Assembly (NCBI GenBank): GCA_009776965.1
Contig: WRMU01000026.1
Coordinates: forward strand, 1 to 11,300
DNA: 11,300 nt
From: Microgenomates group bacterium
Lineage (GTDB): Bacteria; Patescibacteriota; Microgenomatia; UBA1400; PJMF01
Direction: 5' to 3'
Shown: positions 1 through 6,397 of the stretch, in pieces
Position numbering within the stretch: the stretch's first letter is position 1
How the letters are laid out: each line of letters starts with the position of its first letter
Notes under the pieces: generated by a model
The model's input: the letters and a program-made list of their open reading frames with translations, nothing else
Database searches by the model: none
What the model was told of the DNA's origin: nothing
Position numbers and translations under genes: made by a program

Positions 1-950
1 AGAGTAATAACCTAGCCATCGCTGGACTAATGCGCGCGGCTCGAGCCGCCGACTCCTCCAAAAACCATCTCCTTCTCTCCAGCATCGAGCATGATAGCGC
101 CTTGCAGGTCGGCCACCACCTCCAAAATGAGGGTTTTCAAGTTACTTTCCTCGCTCCCAATCATCTCGGCCAAATCGAACCAGAAAATCTGCGCTCTGCC
201 ATCACCCCCCATACTGTCCTCGTCAGTATCCTCCATGGTCATTACCAGTTTGGCACTCTCCAAAACCTACGCCGCTTAGGCGAAGTTTGTCATCAAGCTC
301 ACGTTTTTTTTCATACCGACGCCTCCCAGAGCTTCGGTCATCAAGATATTAATGTTGTTCGCGATCATGTTGATCTTTTAACTGCCACTGCCGCCAAGAT
401 CTATGGCCCCAAAGGAGCTGCCCTGCTTTATCTCTCCCGCGCCGTCGAGCCTCTCCCTCAGCCCCTAGTCTTTGGTGGGGGACAGGAAATGGGCCTGCGC
501 TCTGCCACTCTCGACACCCCGCTCATTGTCGGCTTCGCCCGCGCCGCCGCGCTTTCTCGTGCCGAGGCTAAGGAGGAAAATGCTCGACTCATTGTCCTTC
601 GCGACCATCTTATCAATCGCGTCCTCGCCGAAATCCCCAATAGCTCCCTCAACGGCCACCCTGTTCTGCGTCTCCCCAATAATGCCCATTTTTCTCTCTC
701 TGGCGCCGAAGGGGAGAGTATTCTCCTCGCTCTCGATACGCGCGGTATCGCCGCCTCGACAGGCTCGGCTTGCTCATCGCGCTCTCTCGAGCCTGATCAT
801 TCCCTCCTCGCCCTTGGTCTCACCCCCGCCGCCGCCCATGGCTCCCTGCGCCTCACTCTCGGAAAATCCACCACCCTCGAAGATATTGATCATACCGTGG
901 ACGTCCTCAAAGAGGTGGTAGCTGAGTTGAGAAAACTTTCTCCGCTATAA
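1..950 (+). CDS. iscS: Cysteine desulfurase (IscS/NifS type), 5'-truncated by window edge
   Basis: PLP-dependent class V aminotransferase-fold enzyme that takes sulfur from L-cysteine and passes it to the scaffold protein encoded just downstream. The reading frame is open to position 3 and encodes SNNLAIAGL, the usual (T/E)SNNLAI stretch, so the gene starts upstream and the ATG at 30 is internal. Counting from that internal Met, visible landmarks are IEH (active-site His region), HTDASQ (PLP-binding Asp and Gln), the PLP lysine K123 in AAKIYGPKG, and the catalytic cysteine C248 in TGSACSS, the short-loop group I form. The tail GSLRLTLGKST...EDID is canonical. Two things are odd: the usual His before the PLP lysine (SxHK) is Ala, and the usual HVNNE(I/T)G motif reads HGHYQFG (residues 69-75). 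The stop is followed 22 bp later by iscU, so the pair probably works together although iscU seems to have its own promoter. Family assignment is very secure; normal activity is inferred. Confidence 0.93.
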   Translation, partial: SNNLAIAGLMRAARAADSSKNHLLLSSIEHDSALQVGHHLQNEGFQVTFLAPNHLGQIEPENLRSAITPHTVLVSILHGHYQFGTLQNLRRLGEVCHQAHVFFHTDASQSFGHQDINVVRDHVDLLTATAAKIYGPKGAALLYLSRAVEPLPQPLVFGGGQEMGLRSATLDTPLIVGFARAAALSRAEAKEENARLIVLRDHLINRVLAEIPNSSLNGHPVLRLPNNAHFSLSGAEGESILLALDTRGIAASTGSACSSRSLEPDHSLLALGLTPAAAHGSLRLTLGKSTTLEDIDHTVDVLKEVVAELRKLSPL

Positions 951-953
951 AAA

Positions 954-962
954 TGCTATAAT
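954..962 (+). promoter_or_regulatory. Extended -10 promoter of iscU
   Basis: TGCTATAAT (TGnTATAAT, an extended -10 element) lies in the 22-bp gap between iscS and iscU. No convincing -35 is visible, as expected for extended -10 promoters. Taking +1 about 7 nt after the box gives roughly position 969, a leader of about 4 nt. An overlapping alternative box, TATACT at 962-967, would make the mRNA fully leaderless. Confidence 0.6.
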
Positions 963-972
963 ATACTCTCAT

Positions 973-1470
973 ATGTCTAATTTAAGCTACGACTTCTACA
1001 CCCCCGAAGTTCTCACCCACTTCAACTCCCCCCATAACGCCGGCATCCTCCCCGATGCCGATGTCTCCGGCGAAGTTGGCAATGTTGTCTGCGGCGACAT
1101 GATGAAAATCTATCTTAAAATTGAAGAAAAAAACTCCGATTATTATATCGCTAAAATCTCCTTCGAGACCTACGGCTGCGCCGCCGCCATCGCCACCAGC
1201 AGCATGACCACCGACCTCGCCCTTCACAAATCCCTCTCTGATGCTCTCGCCCTCACCAAAGCCGATGTCATCAAGGGCCTCACCGACCTCCCCCCCCAGA
1301 AAGTCCATTGCTCCGTCCTCGCCATCGACGCTTTGGGCGAAGCCATCTATAATTTTTATCTGGGCAAAAGTCTCCCCATCCCTCCCGATCTACAAAAACG
1401 CCATCGCCGCATCCAAAAAGCTCAGGAAGTTCTACGTCAGAGATATGAGGAGTGGACGAAGAAAAAATAA
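973..1470 (+). CDS. iscU: Fe-S cluster assembly scaffold protein, IscU/NifU N-terminal type
   Basis: Cytoplasmic scaffold on which [2Fe-2S] clusters are built from sulfur supplied by the cysteine desulfurase, then handed to apo-proteins. The 165-residue product has all cluster ligands of the family: C40 in VVCGD with D42, C69 in YGCAAAIATSSM, and H112-C113 in KVHCSVLA. LPPQK (106-110) matches the LPPVK motif bound by the HscA/DnaK-type chaperone. It is longer than typical IscU (about 128 aa) because of a charged, probably helical C-terminal tail (about 135-165) rich in Lys, Arg and Glu. There is no Shine-Dalgarno before the ATG; the extended -10 box ends 10 nt upstream, so translation is probably leaderless or nearly so. 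It sits directly after iscS, which supports the role. It could also be called SufU, but the short Cys-His spacing and LPPxK favour IscU. Confidence 0.93.
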   Translation: MSNLSYDFYTPEVLTHFNSPHNAGILPDADVSGEVGNVVCGDMMKIYLKIEEKNSDYYIAKISFETYGCAAAIATSSMTTDLALHKSLSDALALTKADVIKGLTDLPPQKVHCSVLAIDALGEAIYNFYLGKSLPIPPDLQKRHRRIQKAQEVLRQRYEEWTKKK

Positions 1471-1472
1471 TT

Positions 1473-1844
1473 TTATTCCTCCGGCCATATCTTTTCATCT
1501 CTGGCCAAACATTTTTCTCTGATTACCTCTCGCTGACATTGATGATAGCTCGGCTCATAGCATAAAAGCGTCACGTCCCTCCCTTCTCGCTCCAATTCTT
1601 GCGCCAATTTTACTAAAGCCTCAATTTGTGCCATCTTTGGCTCCAACTCTCGCTCATAGGCCGCCCTAAAGTCCTCCCAAGCAATTGTTTTGTTGACTGC
1701 ATACGCCTCCATCAGTTCTCTCTGTGGTGCTAAATCCTTCCACCAAATATCAAAGTCAAACTCATCGTGGATTCTGGTGGTCACACAAATCCGCAAGCCA
1801 TCGCTCTCCTCTTTCTCCGAAATAATTGCTTTGCTTTTAATCAT
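1473..1844 (-). CDS. DUF488 family protein
   Basis: A 123-residue protein resembling the short DUF488 family (function not established). Matching parts are RIHDEFDFDIWWKDLAP (24-40), then W56 and F59 of the IAWEDFRAAYERELEP stretch, and VTLLCYEPSYHQCQREVI (91-108), which corresponds to the family's VTLLCxE...CHR segment. The His of CHR is Gln here. The two cysteines C95 and C103 are kept and may be redox- or metal-related. A longer frame starts at 1889, but the start at 1844 is preferred: it is preceded by GGGGAGGG, 4 nt from the ATG, and its ATGA overlaps the TGA stop of the upstream Maf-like gene, giving translational coupling. Its stop is only 2 bp from the iscU stop on the other strand. 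Family call is by eye from motifs; no function is claimed. Confidence 0.75.
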   Translation of the reverse strand: MIKSKAIISEKEESDGLRICVTTRIHDEFDFDIWWKDLAPQRELMEAYAVNKTIAWEDFRAAYERELEPKMAQIEALVKLAQELEREGRDVTLLCYEPSYHQCQREVIREKCLARDEKIWPEE

Positions 1845-2770
1845 TTTTCCCTCCCCTCTCTGATGTTGGCAACCACATCTCTGAGCCATTGCCAGTTATC
1901 AATAATAAACTCATATGCCCCAGGCATAATCTGATCTAAGACTCGCGGCGAATATCCCACCGCCACTCCAAAAATCAATTGTTTGAGTAACTTATCCGAG
2001 ATTTCGCTAGGTGTAAACTCTCGCCCTCCATCCAAACTCAGCGTTTCCACCGCCCCGTCCTTAAAAAACACGGGCAGAGAAAATCCGCCCGACAAGTCAG
2101 TAACTTCCACTGCTCGAGTAAGATTATTTCCTCGATATACGTCCGACGAATAAAACTCCTCAAAAACCTGCAGATACCGCCTCATCCCTTCATCACGAGT
2201 TAACTTCATCAGCATATCTGGTTTTAACCGTACTGTAATTACTTGCCCGTCTCTCGTCTCCACCGGATATGGCTTACCTCGGTGATAGTCAGCCAAATGC
2301 GAACCAGAAAATACTCGATAAACCGCCTGCTTGGTTTTTAGCATTCTATCCACCATTTTCTGCACCTCCTCCGCGCTCTCAGGTTTACCGTGATCAAAAA
2401 ATCTCTGTTTGCCGTCCCTACTCATTTCATAAGTGTACGTTTTGGTGTCTGCAGAAATTACTTTGAACTCCTCGCCATATTTTTCAATCGCCATAATCAA
2501 ACTAATCAGGGCTGGAGTCAAAGTTTCCATTAACCCCGTCTCACTCGACCTCTCTATCGACTCATCTATTACCCCTTTTAGATAATCACTTTTATTCTTT
2601 GCCACTAGCGCCACATTAGGTGAGTCCAGCTCACTCGCCGGCCCAGGATGGCTATGTGTTTCCACTCCCTTCTCCTCCAACTGCTTCAATGCCTCATCAC
2701 GCCTCTCTGAAGTCGTGGCGCTAATGACTAATTGTTCTTTATGAGCACTAGGTATAGACGTTTCTGACAT
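1841..2770 (-). CDS. Divergent Maf-like (nucleotide pyrophosphatase fold) protein
   Basis: I read this 309-residue protein as an enlarged, divergent Maf family member. Maf proteins are cytoplasmic nucleoside triphosphate pyrophosphatases that remove non-canonical or particular NTPs. Family-like points in order are LVISATTSERRDEALKQL (14-31), like the N-terminal LASxSPRRxELL; SADT (106-109), the conserved GADT with the catalytic Asp; HGKPESAEE (127-135), like the GKPxxxxxA segment; AVYRVFSG (149-156), like the HxVxTG strand; DLSGGF (225-230), like DKAGGY; and FGVAVGYSPRVLDQI (267-281), like VVGLPLxxL. Typical Maf is about 190-200 aa; the excess lies mainly in an insertion at about 40-100 and in looser loops. 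The SPRR motif reads SERR. No Shine-Dalgarno is seen; an extended -10 lies about 30 nt upstream. It is coupled to the DUF488 gene by ATGA overlap. Alternative: an unrelated family with chance motif likeness. Confidence 0.55.
   Translation of the reverse strand: MSETSIPSAHKEQLVISATTSERRDEALKQLEEKGVETHSHPGPASELDSPNVALVAKNKSDYLKGVIDESIERSSETGLMETLTPALISLIMAIEKYGEEFKVISADTKTYTYEMSRDGKQRFFDHGKPESAEEVQKMVDRMLKTKQAVYRVFSGSHLADYHRGKPYPVETRDGQVITVRLKPDMLMKLTRDEGMRRYLQVFEEFYSSDVYRGNNLTRAVEVTDLSGGFSLPVFFKDGAVETLSLDGGREFTPSEISDKLLKQLIFGVAVGYSPRVLDQIMPGAYEFIIDNWQWLRDVVANIREGREK
1849..1856 (-). promoter_or_regulatory. Shine-Dalgarno site that fixes the DUF488 start
   Basis: On the minus strand GGGGAGGG lies inside the 3' end of the Maf-like gene, with 4 nt before ATG 1844. 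It decides for this start over the upstream ATG at 1889. It is one of only two clear Shine-Dalgarno sites among the complete genes, and both belong to genes that are not leaderless. Confidence 0.7.
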
Positions 2771-2801
2771 ATTTTTTAGCTGGAGAAACTCTCCTCACTC
2801 T

Positions 2802-2810
2802 ATTATATCA
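2802..2810 (-). promoter_or_regulatory. Extended -10 promoter for the Maf-like/DUF488 pair
   Basis: The minus strand reads TGATATAAT (2810 to 2802), an extended -10 element. With 17 bp spacing the -35 hexamer would be TTGGGG (2830-2825), a partial match. Predicted +1 is near 2795, giving a leader of about 25 nt. The leader region contains a small GGAGA/TCTCC hairpin (minus strand, about 2794-2782) that would hide the only purine-rich site before the ATG. Confidence 0.55.
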
Positions 2811-2841
2811 TCAAGGTACATTCTCCCCAAATCCAAACACC

Positions 2842-5181
2842 CTATCTCTCCCCCAACCACTCTCTCAGCCTCCGCCTCCGATAATACCTACTCCCCCCAA
2901 TTCCCGCCAACATCACTCCCGAAAAGATCGGCGCTCCCACCCTAATCCATCCTTGTTTTTCCAGTACTTCCTCGTCCTGAGTCATCCTCGCATTCCCCAG
3001 TTGGCGCGCTTGTATTTGGGACAAATTAACTGACGAAGCCAAGTTTTCCAAAATCATCATCCCCAGCACCAAATTATTATTAGCCACTTCTCCGCCGCCC
3101 TGCAGCAGCTCATCTTTAATAAACATCGTATTAGCTATCGCCACTAGCCGCCCTCCCGCCTCATTAGTTTTCTCCGCCGCCAAAGTATAAACTTGCGGTG
3201 TTCCGCCTATCTCTCGCTCTGGATCCCAGTCTGGCATCACGCTCGTCATCATTGCCCCCGAGGTGGCAATGCTCACCCTACTGCTTTGATAAAGTGCCTG
3301 CCAATCTTCTCCCGTCAACTCCAAGCTCGACGGCCAAAACAATGTCACTTCCTCTGGCAATCCTGCCAGCCAACCTTCCTCGCTCACCTTCTGCGCTCGA
3401 ACCCAATATTCATAAGGAATCATCGTATAGCTATTCCCGCCGCTCACCAGTGAATAGTTCTGATAATCCGCCACCAAATCATTATTCCATCTCACTCCCA
3501 GATCCGCCAACAAGTCCAGCGCATCTTCCCGATACTCGCTATCCCTCGCATCAGCCGGATTTTGCGCTTCTCTCATTCTTTCTTCTTTATCAGTTCTCAC
3601 CAACATCATCTGCAAATCAATATCATGACCATTCGCCATCATCAAAATATTCCCTCCAGCCTCATAATAATCCTTGATTGCCTCCTTCGCTTCAATAGTA
3701 TAGTTAAAAAACGGCTGGTCAATAATCAGCGCCCTATACTCGCTCAAATCCACCATCTCTCGATCCTCGCTCTTAATCATCCTATCTCCCTCTAGATCGC
3801 TCGGGTCTGGTTCTTCTCCCATCCCCACCGCCGGCAGCCTCACCTCCTCAAACATCATCTCTATCCCCAGATATTGCGCCAGCGTTGGCTGCGCCTCAAT
3901 CCAGTCAATTTCCCCCGCCCCCGTCAAATAGCCCACCGTCACCTTTTCTCGATCCTTAATCCCCATAATAGTTTTGGTCAGCTCATAATCTAAGTTTCCT
4001 CCCATCCCCAAAAAGTTTACCACTTGGCTTTTATCTGGATCTTCCTGATTGCTAATAATTGCCGCCACAAAACCGTTTTGTTGTTGGAAACTATCATTAG
4101 AGACAATACTAAATGGAGTCGGAAATAGCCCCAGATCGCGCAATTCCTCCTCCTTTCCTGTCGGATCAATGAAGTTTACCGCCAGCATACTTCTTCCCGC
4201 CGCCTTCTCATAATCTGATAATAATCTTCTCAGCTCAGTCACCATACCTTGAAATTGAGCTGGCAAATTAGCGGTCAAATACACTTCAACTTTAATCGGA
4301 TCTCCCTCGCGCAGTACGTCTTTAGTCACTTGTGAGAGCGTATACCGCCCCGTAGCCGTCAAATCCGCCCGCAACTGCAACCAACTATGTTCAAAAAATG
4401 CCAACCATGCCAATATCAACACTCCGCTCACCAGTCCCAAAATCTGCGCCGTCGGTAATTTTATTTTATTCACCCGCCACAGCGTAATACTAATATACCC
4501 CACCGCCACTCCCACCCCCGAGAGCAATACAAAATAAGCCACGTCTGCCAGATCCAATACTCCGCGCAACAAATTAAAATAATGATCCATCAGTCCCAAC
4601 TTACTCAAAAACGCCGCCAAGCCCATCGGCAGATTCACCGCAAACCAGCTCGTCGAAATTACGTTTAATAACAACAACACCGCTGCCGTAACCACAAAAG
4701 CAATAAACGGTTTTTTGCAGCTCGCCGAAATCGCCACTCCAATACATACCAATGAGAAAGTCATCAGCGCCGCCCCAATATAACTAGCCACCACCACTCC
4801 CCAGTCCAAACTTCCCAAAGTTGACACCAATAGCGGAATGGGCAGAGTCAGTAGCAGAGGAATTAACACATACATAAAGTTCCCCCAGATCTTTCCCCAG
4901 AGCAATTGCGCACTCGTCAAGGGTTTAGTCAGCAAGCACTCAATCGTCATCTTATCTCGCTCGCTCGCCAAACTCCCCATCACCACCGCCGCCACCAACA
5001 CACACAATAGCCAGCTCAAATCAGCAAATAACGGCTCCACCGTGATTTCCCCACTCAGGAAAAAAGTCTTAAAGAAAAAATAATAAGCCACCAATTCAAA
5101 CAATCCTATTAAAACATACCCGCCCACATTATCCAGATGTGAAGTCAGTTCTTTTTTAGCTAAAGTCCAGATTTTTTGCAT
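2842..5181 (-). CDS. ABC-2 permease (GldF-type) fused to GldG-type extracytoplasmic domain
   Basis: Membrane half of an ABC exporter, fused in one 779-residue chain. Residues 1-264 form an ABC-2 type permease with hydrophobic segments at about 20-43, 54-72, 100-122, 126-152, 158-180, 213-235 and 245-264, plus the conserved SERDKMTIECLLTKPLTSAQLLWGK cytoplasmic region (73-97) typical of GldF/NosY-like permeases. From RADLTATGRYTLSQ (271-284) the chain matches GldG/ABC_transp_aux proteins, followed by a long soluble region, presumably outside the membrane, and a last hydrophobic segment (about 748-764) with the basic tail RYYRRRRLR. GldF and GldG are separate in gliding Bacteroidetes; fused forms also occur in non-gliding bacteria, where the substrate is unknown, so gliding is not implied. 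It starts 1 nt after the ATPase stop with no Shine-Dalgarno, so it is probably translationally coupled. Confidence 0.85.
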   Translation of the reverse strand: MQKIWTLAKKELTSHLDNVGGYVLIGLFELVAYYFFFKTFFLSGEITVEPLFADLSWLLCVLVAAVVMGSLASERDKMTIECLLTKPLTSAQLLWGKIWGNFMYVLIPLLLTLPIPLLVSTLGSLDWGVVVASYIGAALMTFSLVCIGVAISASCKKPFIAFVVTAAVLLLLNVISTSWFAVNLPMGLAAFLSKLGLMDHYFNLLRGVLDLADVAYFVLLSGVGVAVGYISITLWRVNKIKLPTAQILGLVSGVLILAWLAFFEHSWLQLRADLTATGRYTLSQVTKDVLREGDPIKVEVYLTANLPAQFQGMVTELRRLLSDYEKAAGRSMLAVNFIDPTGKEEELRDLGLFPTPFSIVSNDSFQQQNGFVAAIISNQEDPDKSQVVNFLGMGGNLDYELTKTIMGIKDREKVTVGYLTGAGEIDWIEAQPTLAQYLGIEMMFEEVRLPAVGMGEEPDPSDLEGDRMIKSEDREMVDLSEYRALIIDQPFFNYTIEAKEAIKDYYEAGGNILMMANGHDIDLQMMLVRTDKEERMREAQNPADARDSEYREDALDLLADLGVRWNNDLVADYQNYSLVSGGNSYTMIPYEYWVRAQKVSEEGWLAGLPEEVTLFWPSSLELTGEDWQALYQSSRVSIATSGAMMTSVMPDWDPEREIGGTPQVYTLAAEKTNEAGGRLVAIANTMFIKDELLQGGGEVANNNLVLGMMILENLASSVNLSQIQARQLGNARMTQDEEVLEKQGWIRVGAPIFSGVMLAGIGGSRYYRRRRLREWLGER

Positions 5182-5182
5182 A

Positions 5183-6100
5183 TTATTTTAAGTCACTAAA
5201 CACTTGATCTAATTCATCTGCCATGCTCATACTCCAGATTTGCCATTTATTTCCCGCCGCCAATTTATTTAGTGCTGGCCGAATATCCTTTTCGGCGGTG
5301 ATTTGTAATTTTTTTACTTTTGCTTTTTTATCCACCCAAGTAATTTTATCTCCCTTCTTTAATAAAGTTTTTATTTTTGTCTCCACTCCCGCTCCCTCAA
5401 TTTCTAGCTCAAACAAATATTTTCCGGTCAATTTTGTCGGGTCTCCTTCCACCACCACCTTCCCTTCATTAATCACAATCGCCCGATTACATAAAGCCTT
5501 CACTTCCTGCAATACATGAGTAGAGATCAAAATCATTCGCTCCTTAGAGAGTTTTTTAATCAAAGTTCTAATTTCTTGTCTCTCATTGGGATCTAATCCT
5601 TCCGTCGGTTCGTCCAAAATTAGCAGTTTTGGCTGCGCCAATAGCGCCGCCGCCAGCCCCACTCTCTGCCGATACCCCTTCGACAAAGACCCGATAGCCA
5701 ACCCCAGTTTTTTCTCCAGATTTACCGCCCTAGCCTGCTCATAAATATATAACCATCGCTCAGTTTTATCTAAACTTGCCAGCTCCTCGGGCGTATTGAG
5801 TTCCAACATCATCAATAAATAATCCATCACTAGCATCTCTGTATATAAAGGATTATTTTCTGGCAAATACCCAATTTTCCCTTGAGTATTAAGCGTACTT
5901 TCTGTGGTGGTCTCTCCGTCAATGTTAATCTCTCCGCTGTCCGGAAAAAAATATGAAGCAACCAGTCTCATGGTAGTTGTTTTTCCTGCCCCATTCGGCC
6001 CCAAAAGCCCCACAATTTGCCCCGGCTTCACCTTAAACGACAGCTCACCCACCGCTCTCACTGCTCCAAAACTTTTCTCTACATTCTTCACTTCCAACAT
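5183..6100 (-). CDS. ABC transporter ATP-binding protein, GldA/CcmA type
   Basis: Cytoplasmic ATPase subunit that powers the permease encoded immediately downstream. The 305-residue protein shows Walker A GPNGAGKTT (34-42), the GYLPENNPLY segment (77-86) typical of GldA-like ATPases, the ABC signature LSKGYRQR (139-146, a LSGGQ variant), Walker B LLILDEPTEGLDP (159-171) and the switch His in ISTHVLQEV (H195). The C-terminal about 90 residues form the DUF4162-like tail common in ABC-2 exporter ATPases. The start at 6100 is supported by a near-consensus promoter whose -10 box ends 8 nt upstream, leaving no room for a Shine-Dalgarno, so the mRNA is probably leaderless. Its stop is 1 nt from the permease ATG, forming a two-gene operon. 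Substrate cannot be told from sequence. Confidence 0.93.
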   Translation of the reverse strand: MLEVKNVEKSFGAVRAVGELSFKVKPGQIVGLLGPNGAGKTTTMRLVASYFFPDSGEINIDGETTTESTLNTQGKIGYLPENNPLYTEMLVMDYLLMMLELNTPEELASLDKTERWLYIYEQARAVNLEKKLGLAIGSLSKGYRQRVGLAAALLAQPKLLILDEPTEGLDPNERQEIRTLIKKLSKERMILISTHVLQEVKALCNRAIVINEGKVVVEGDPTKLTGKYLFELEIEGAGVETKIKTLLKKGDKITWVDKKAKVKKLQITAEKDIRPALNKLAAGNKWQIWSMSMADELDQVFSDLK

Positions 6101-6108
6101 ATTGCGCT

Positions 6109-6137
6109 TTTATAATACAAAAGTTTTCCTTTGTCAA
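6109..6137 (-). promoter_or_regulatory. Sigma70-type promoter of the ABC operon
   Basis: The minus strand has a perfect -35 TTGACA (6137-6132), a 17-bp spacer and TATAAA (6114-6109). The predicted +1 is about 6102, 2 nt before the ATG at 6100, so the transcript should be essentially leaderless. The -35 lies back to back with a + strand -35. Confidence 0.75.
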
Positions 6138-6147
6138 CGCTTGACAA
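6131..6147. promoter_or_regulatory. Inverted repeat made of two back-to-back -35 boxes; possible operator
   Basis: TTGTCAA-CGC-TTGACAA is a perfect 7-bp inverted repeat. Each arm contains a TTGACA -35 box, one for the minus-strand ABC operon and one for a + strand promoter facing glyA. Two RNA polymerases could not sit on both at once, and a dimeric regulator could bind here, but nothing in the window shows that one does. Confidence 0.5.
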
Positions 6148-6168
6148 TTCCCGCAAATACCTTATGAT
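6141..6168 (+). promoter_or_regulatory. Candidate + strand promoter reading into repeat A and glyA
   Basis: TTGACA (6141-6146), a 16-bp spacer and TATGAT (6163-6168) form a good sigma70-like promoter. Predicted +1 is near 6175. The transcript would carry a leader of about 220 nt containing the whole repeat A hairpin before the glyA ATG at 6398. No better promoter is obvious nearer to glyA; a weak TATACA at 6376-6381 has no partner -35. Confidence 0.5.
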
Positions 6169-6200
6169 GAAATTATGATATAGCTTTGTTGCTTACTAAG

Positions 6201-6348
6201 ATTTGTTTTGATATTTTATCTCGAAACTTGGACACTGCCTAAAGGATAATTTAGTGTTTTATCCGCTGCGAGCGAAGTAAGCAACGGATTAAAATATTAA
6301 ATTATTCCTGAAAAGTGGACACTTGAGAGAGAAAATATTGAAACAAAT
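6201..6348. repeat. Long palindromic repeat, copy A (directly repeated at 9139-9295)
   Basis: Positions 6203-6339 match 9145-9282 in the same orientation with only a few substitutions and one 1-nt indel. The copy folds on itself almost end to end. The outer arm 6201-6217 pairs with 6332-6348, 17 pairs including two G-T. TGGACACT at 6229-6236 faces AGTGGACA at 6314-6321, with TG/CA and CACT/AGTG pairing around a GA/GA mismatch. The inner arm 6244-6265 pairs with 6285-6308, 22 pairs with two single-T bulges. A small apical hairpin CGCT-GCG-AGCG is possible at 6264-6274. The inner unit 6229-6321 begins TG and ends CA, as IS3-like element tips do, so it may be a MITE derived from an insertion sequence. 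An RNA regulatory or terminator role is the alternative. It codes for no protein. Confidence 0.85.
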
Positions 6349-6397
6349 TATTAAAACTCCCGCGACCAATAAACATATACAGAAAGAAAAAAACATC

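Noticed and set aside
30..32. ATG as start of the cysteine desulfurase
   Set aside because: The frame upstream to position 3 encodes SNNLAIAGL, a conserved internal part of the family, so the true start is outside the window.
982..1308. 108-codon minus-strand frame antisense to iscU
   Set aside because: Low-complexity Gly/Val/Glu product arising from the codon bias of iscU, whose + frame has all Fe-S ligands.
6323..6397. TTG-initiated 25-residue N-terminal extension of glyA
   Set aside because: It lies in the right arm of repeat A and just after it, encodes a lysine/isoleucine-rich stretch foreign to SHMT, and the ATG at 6398 gives a normal SHMT start.
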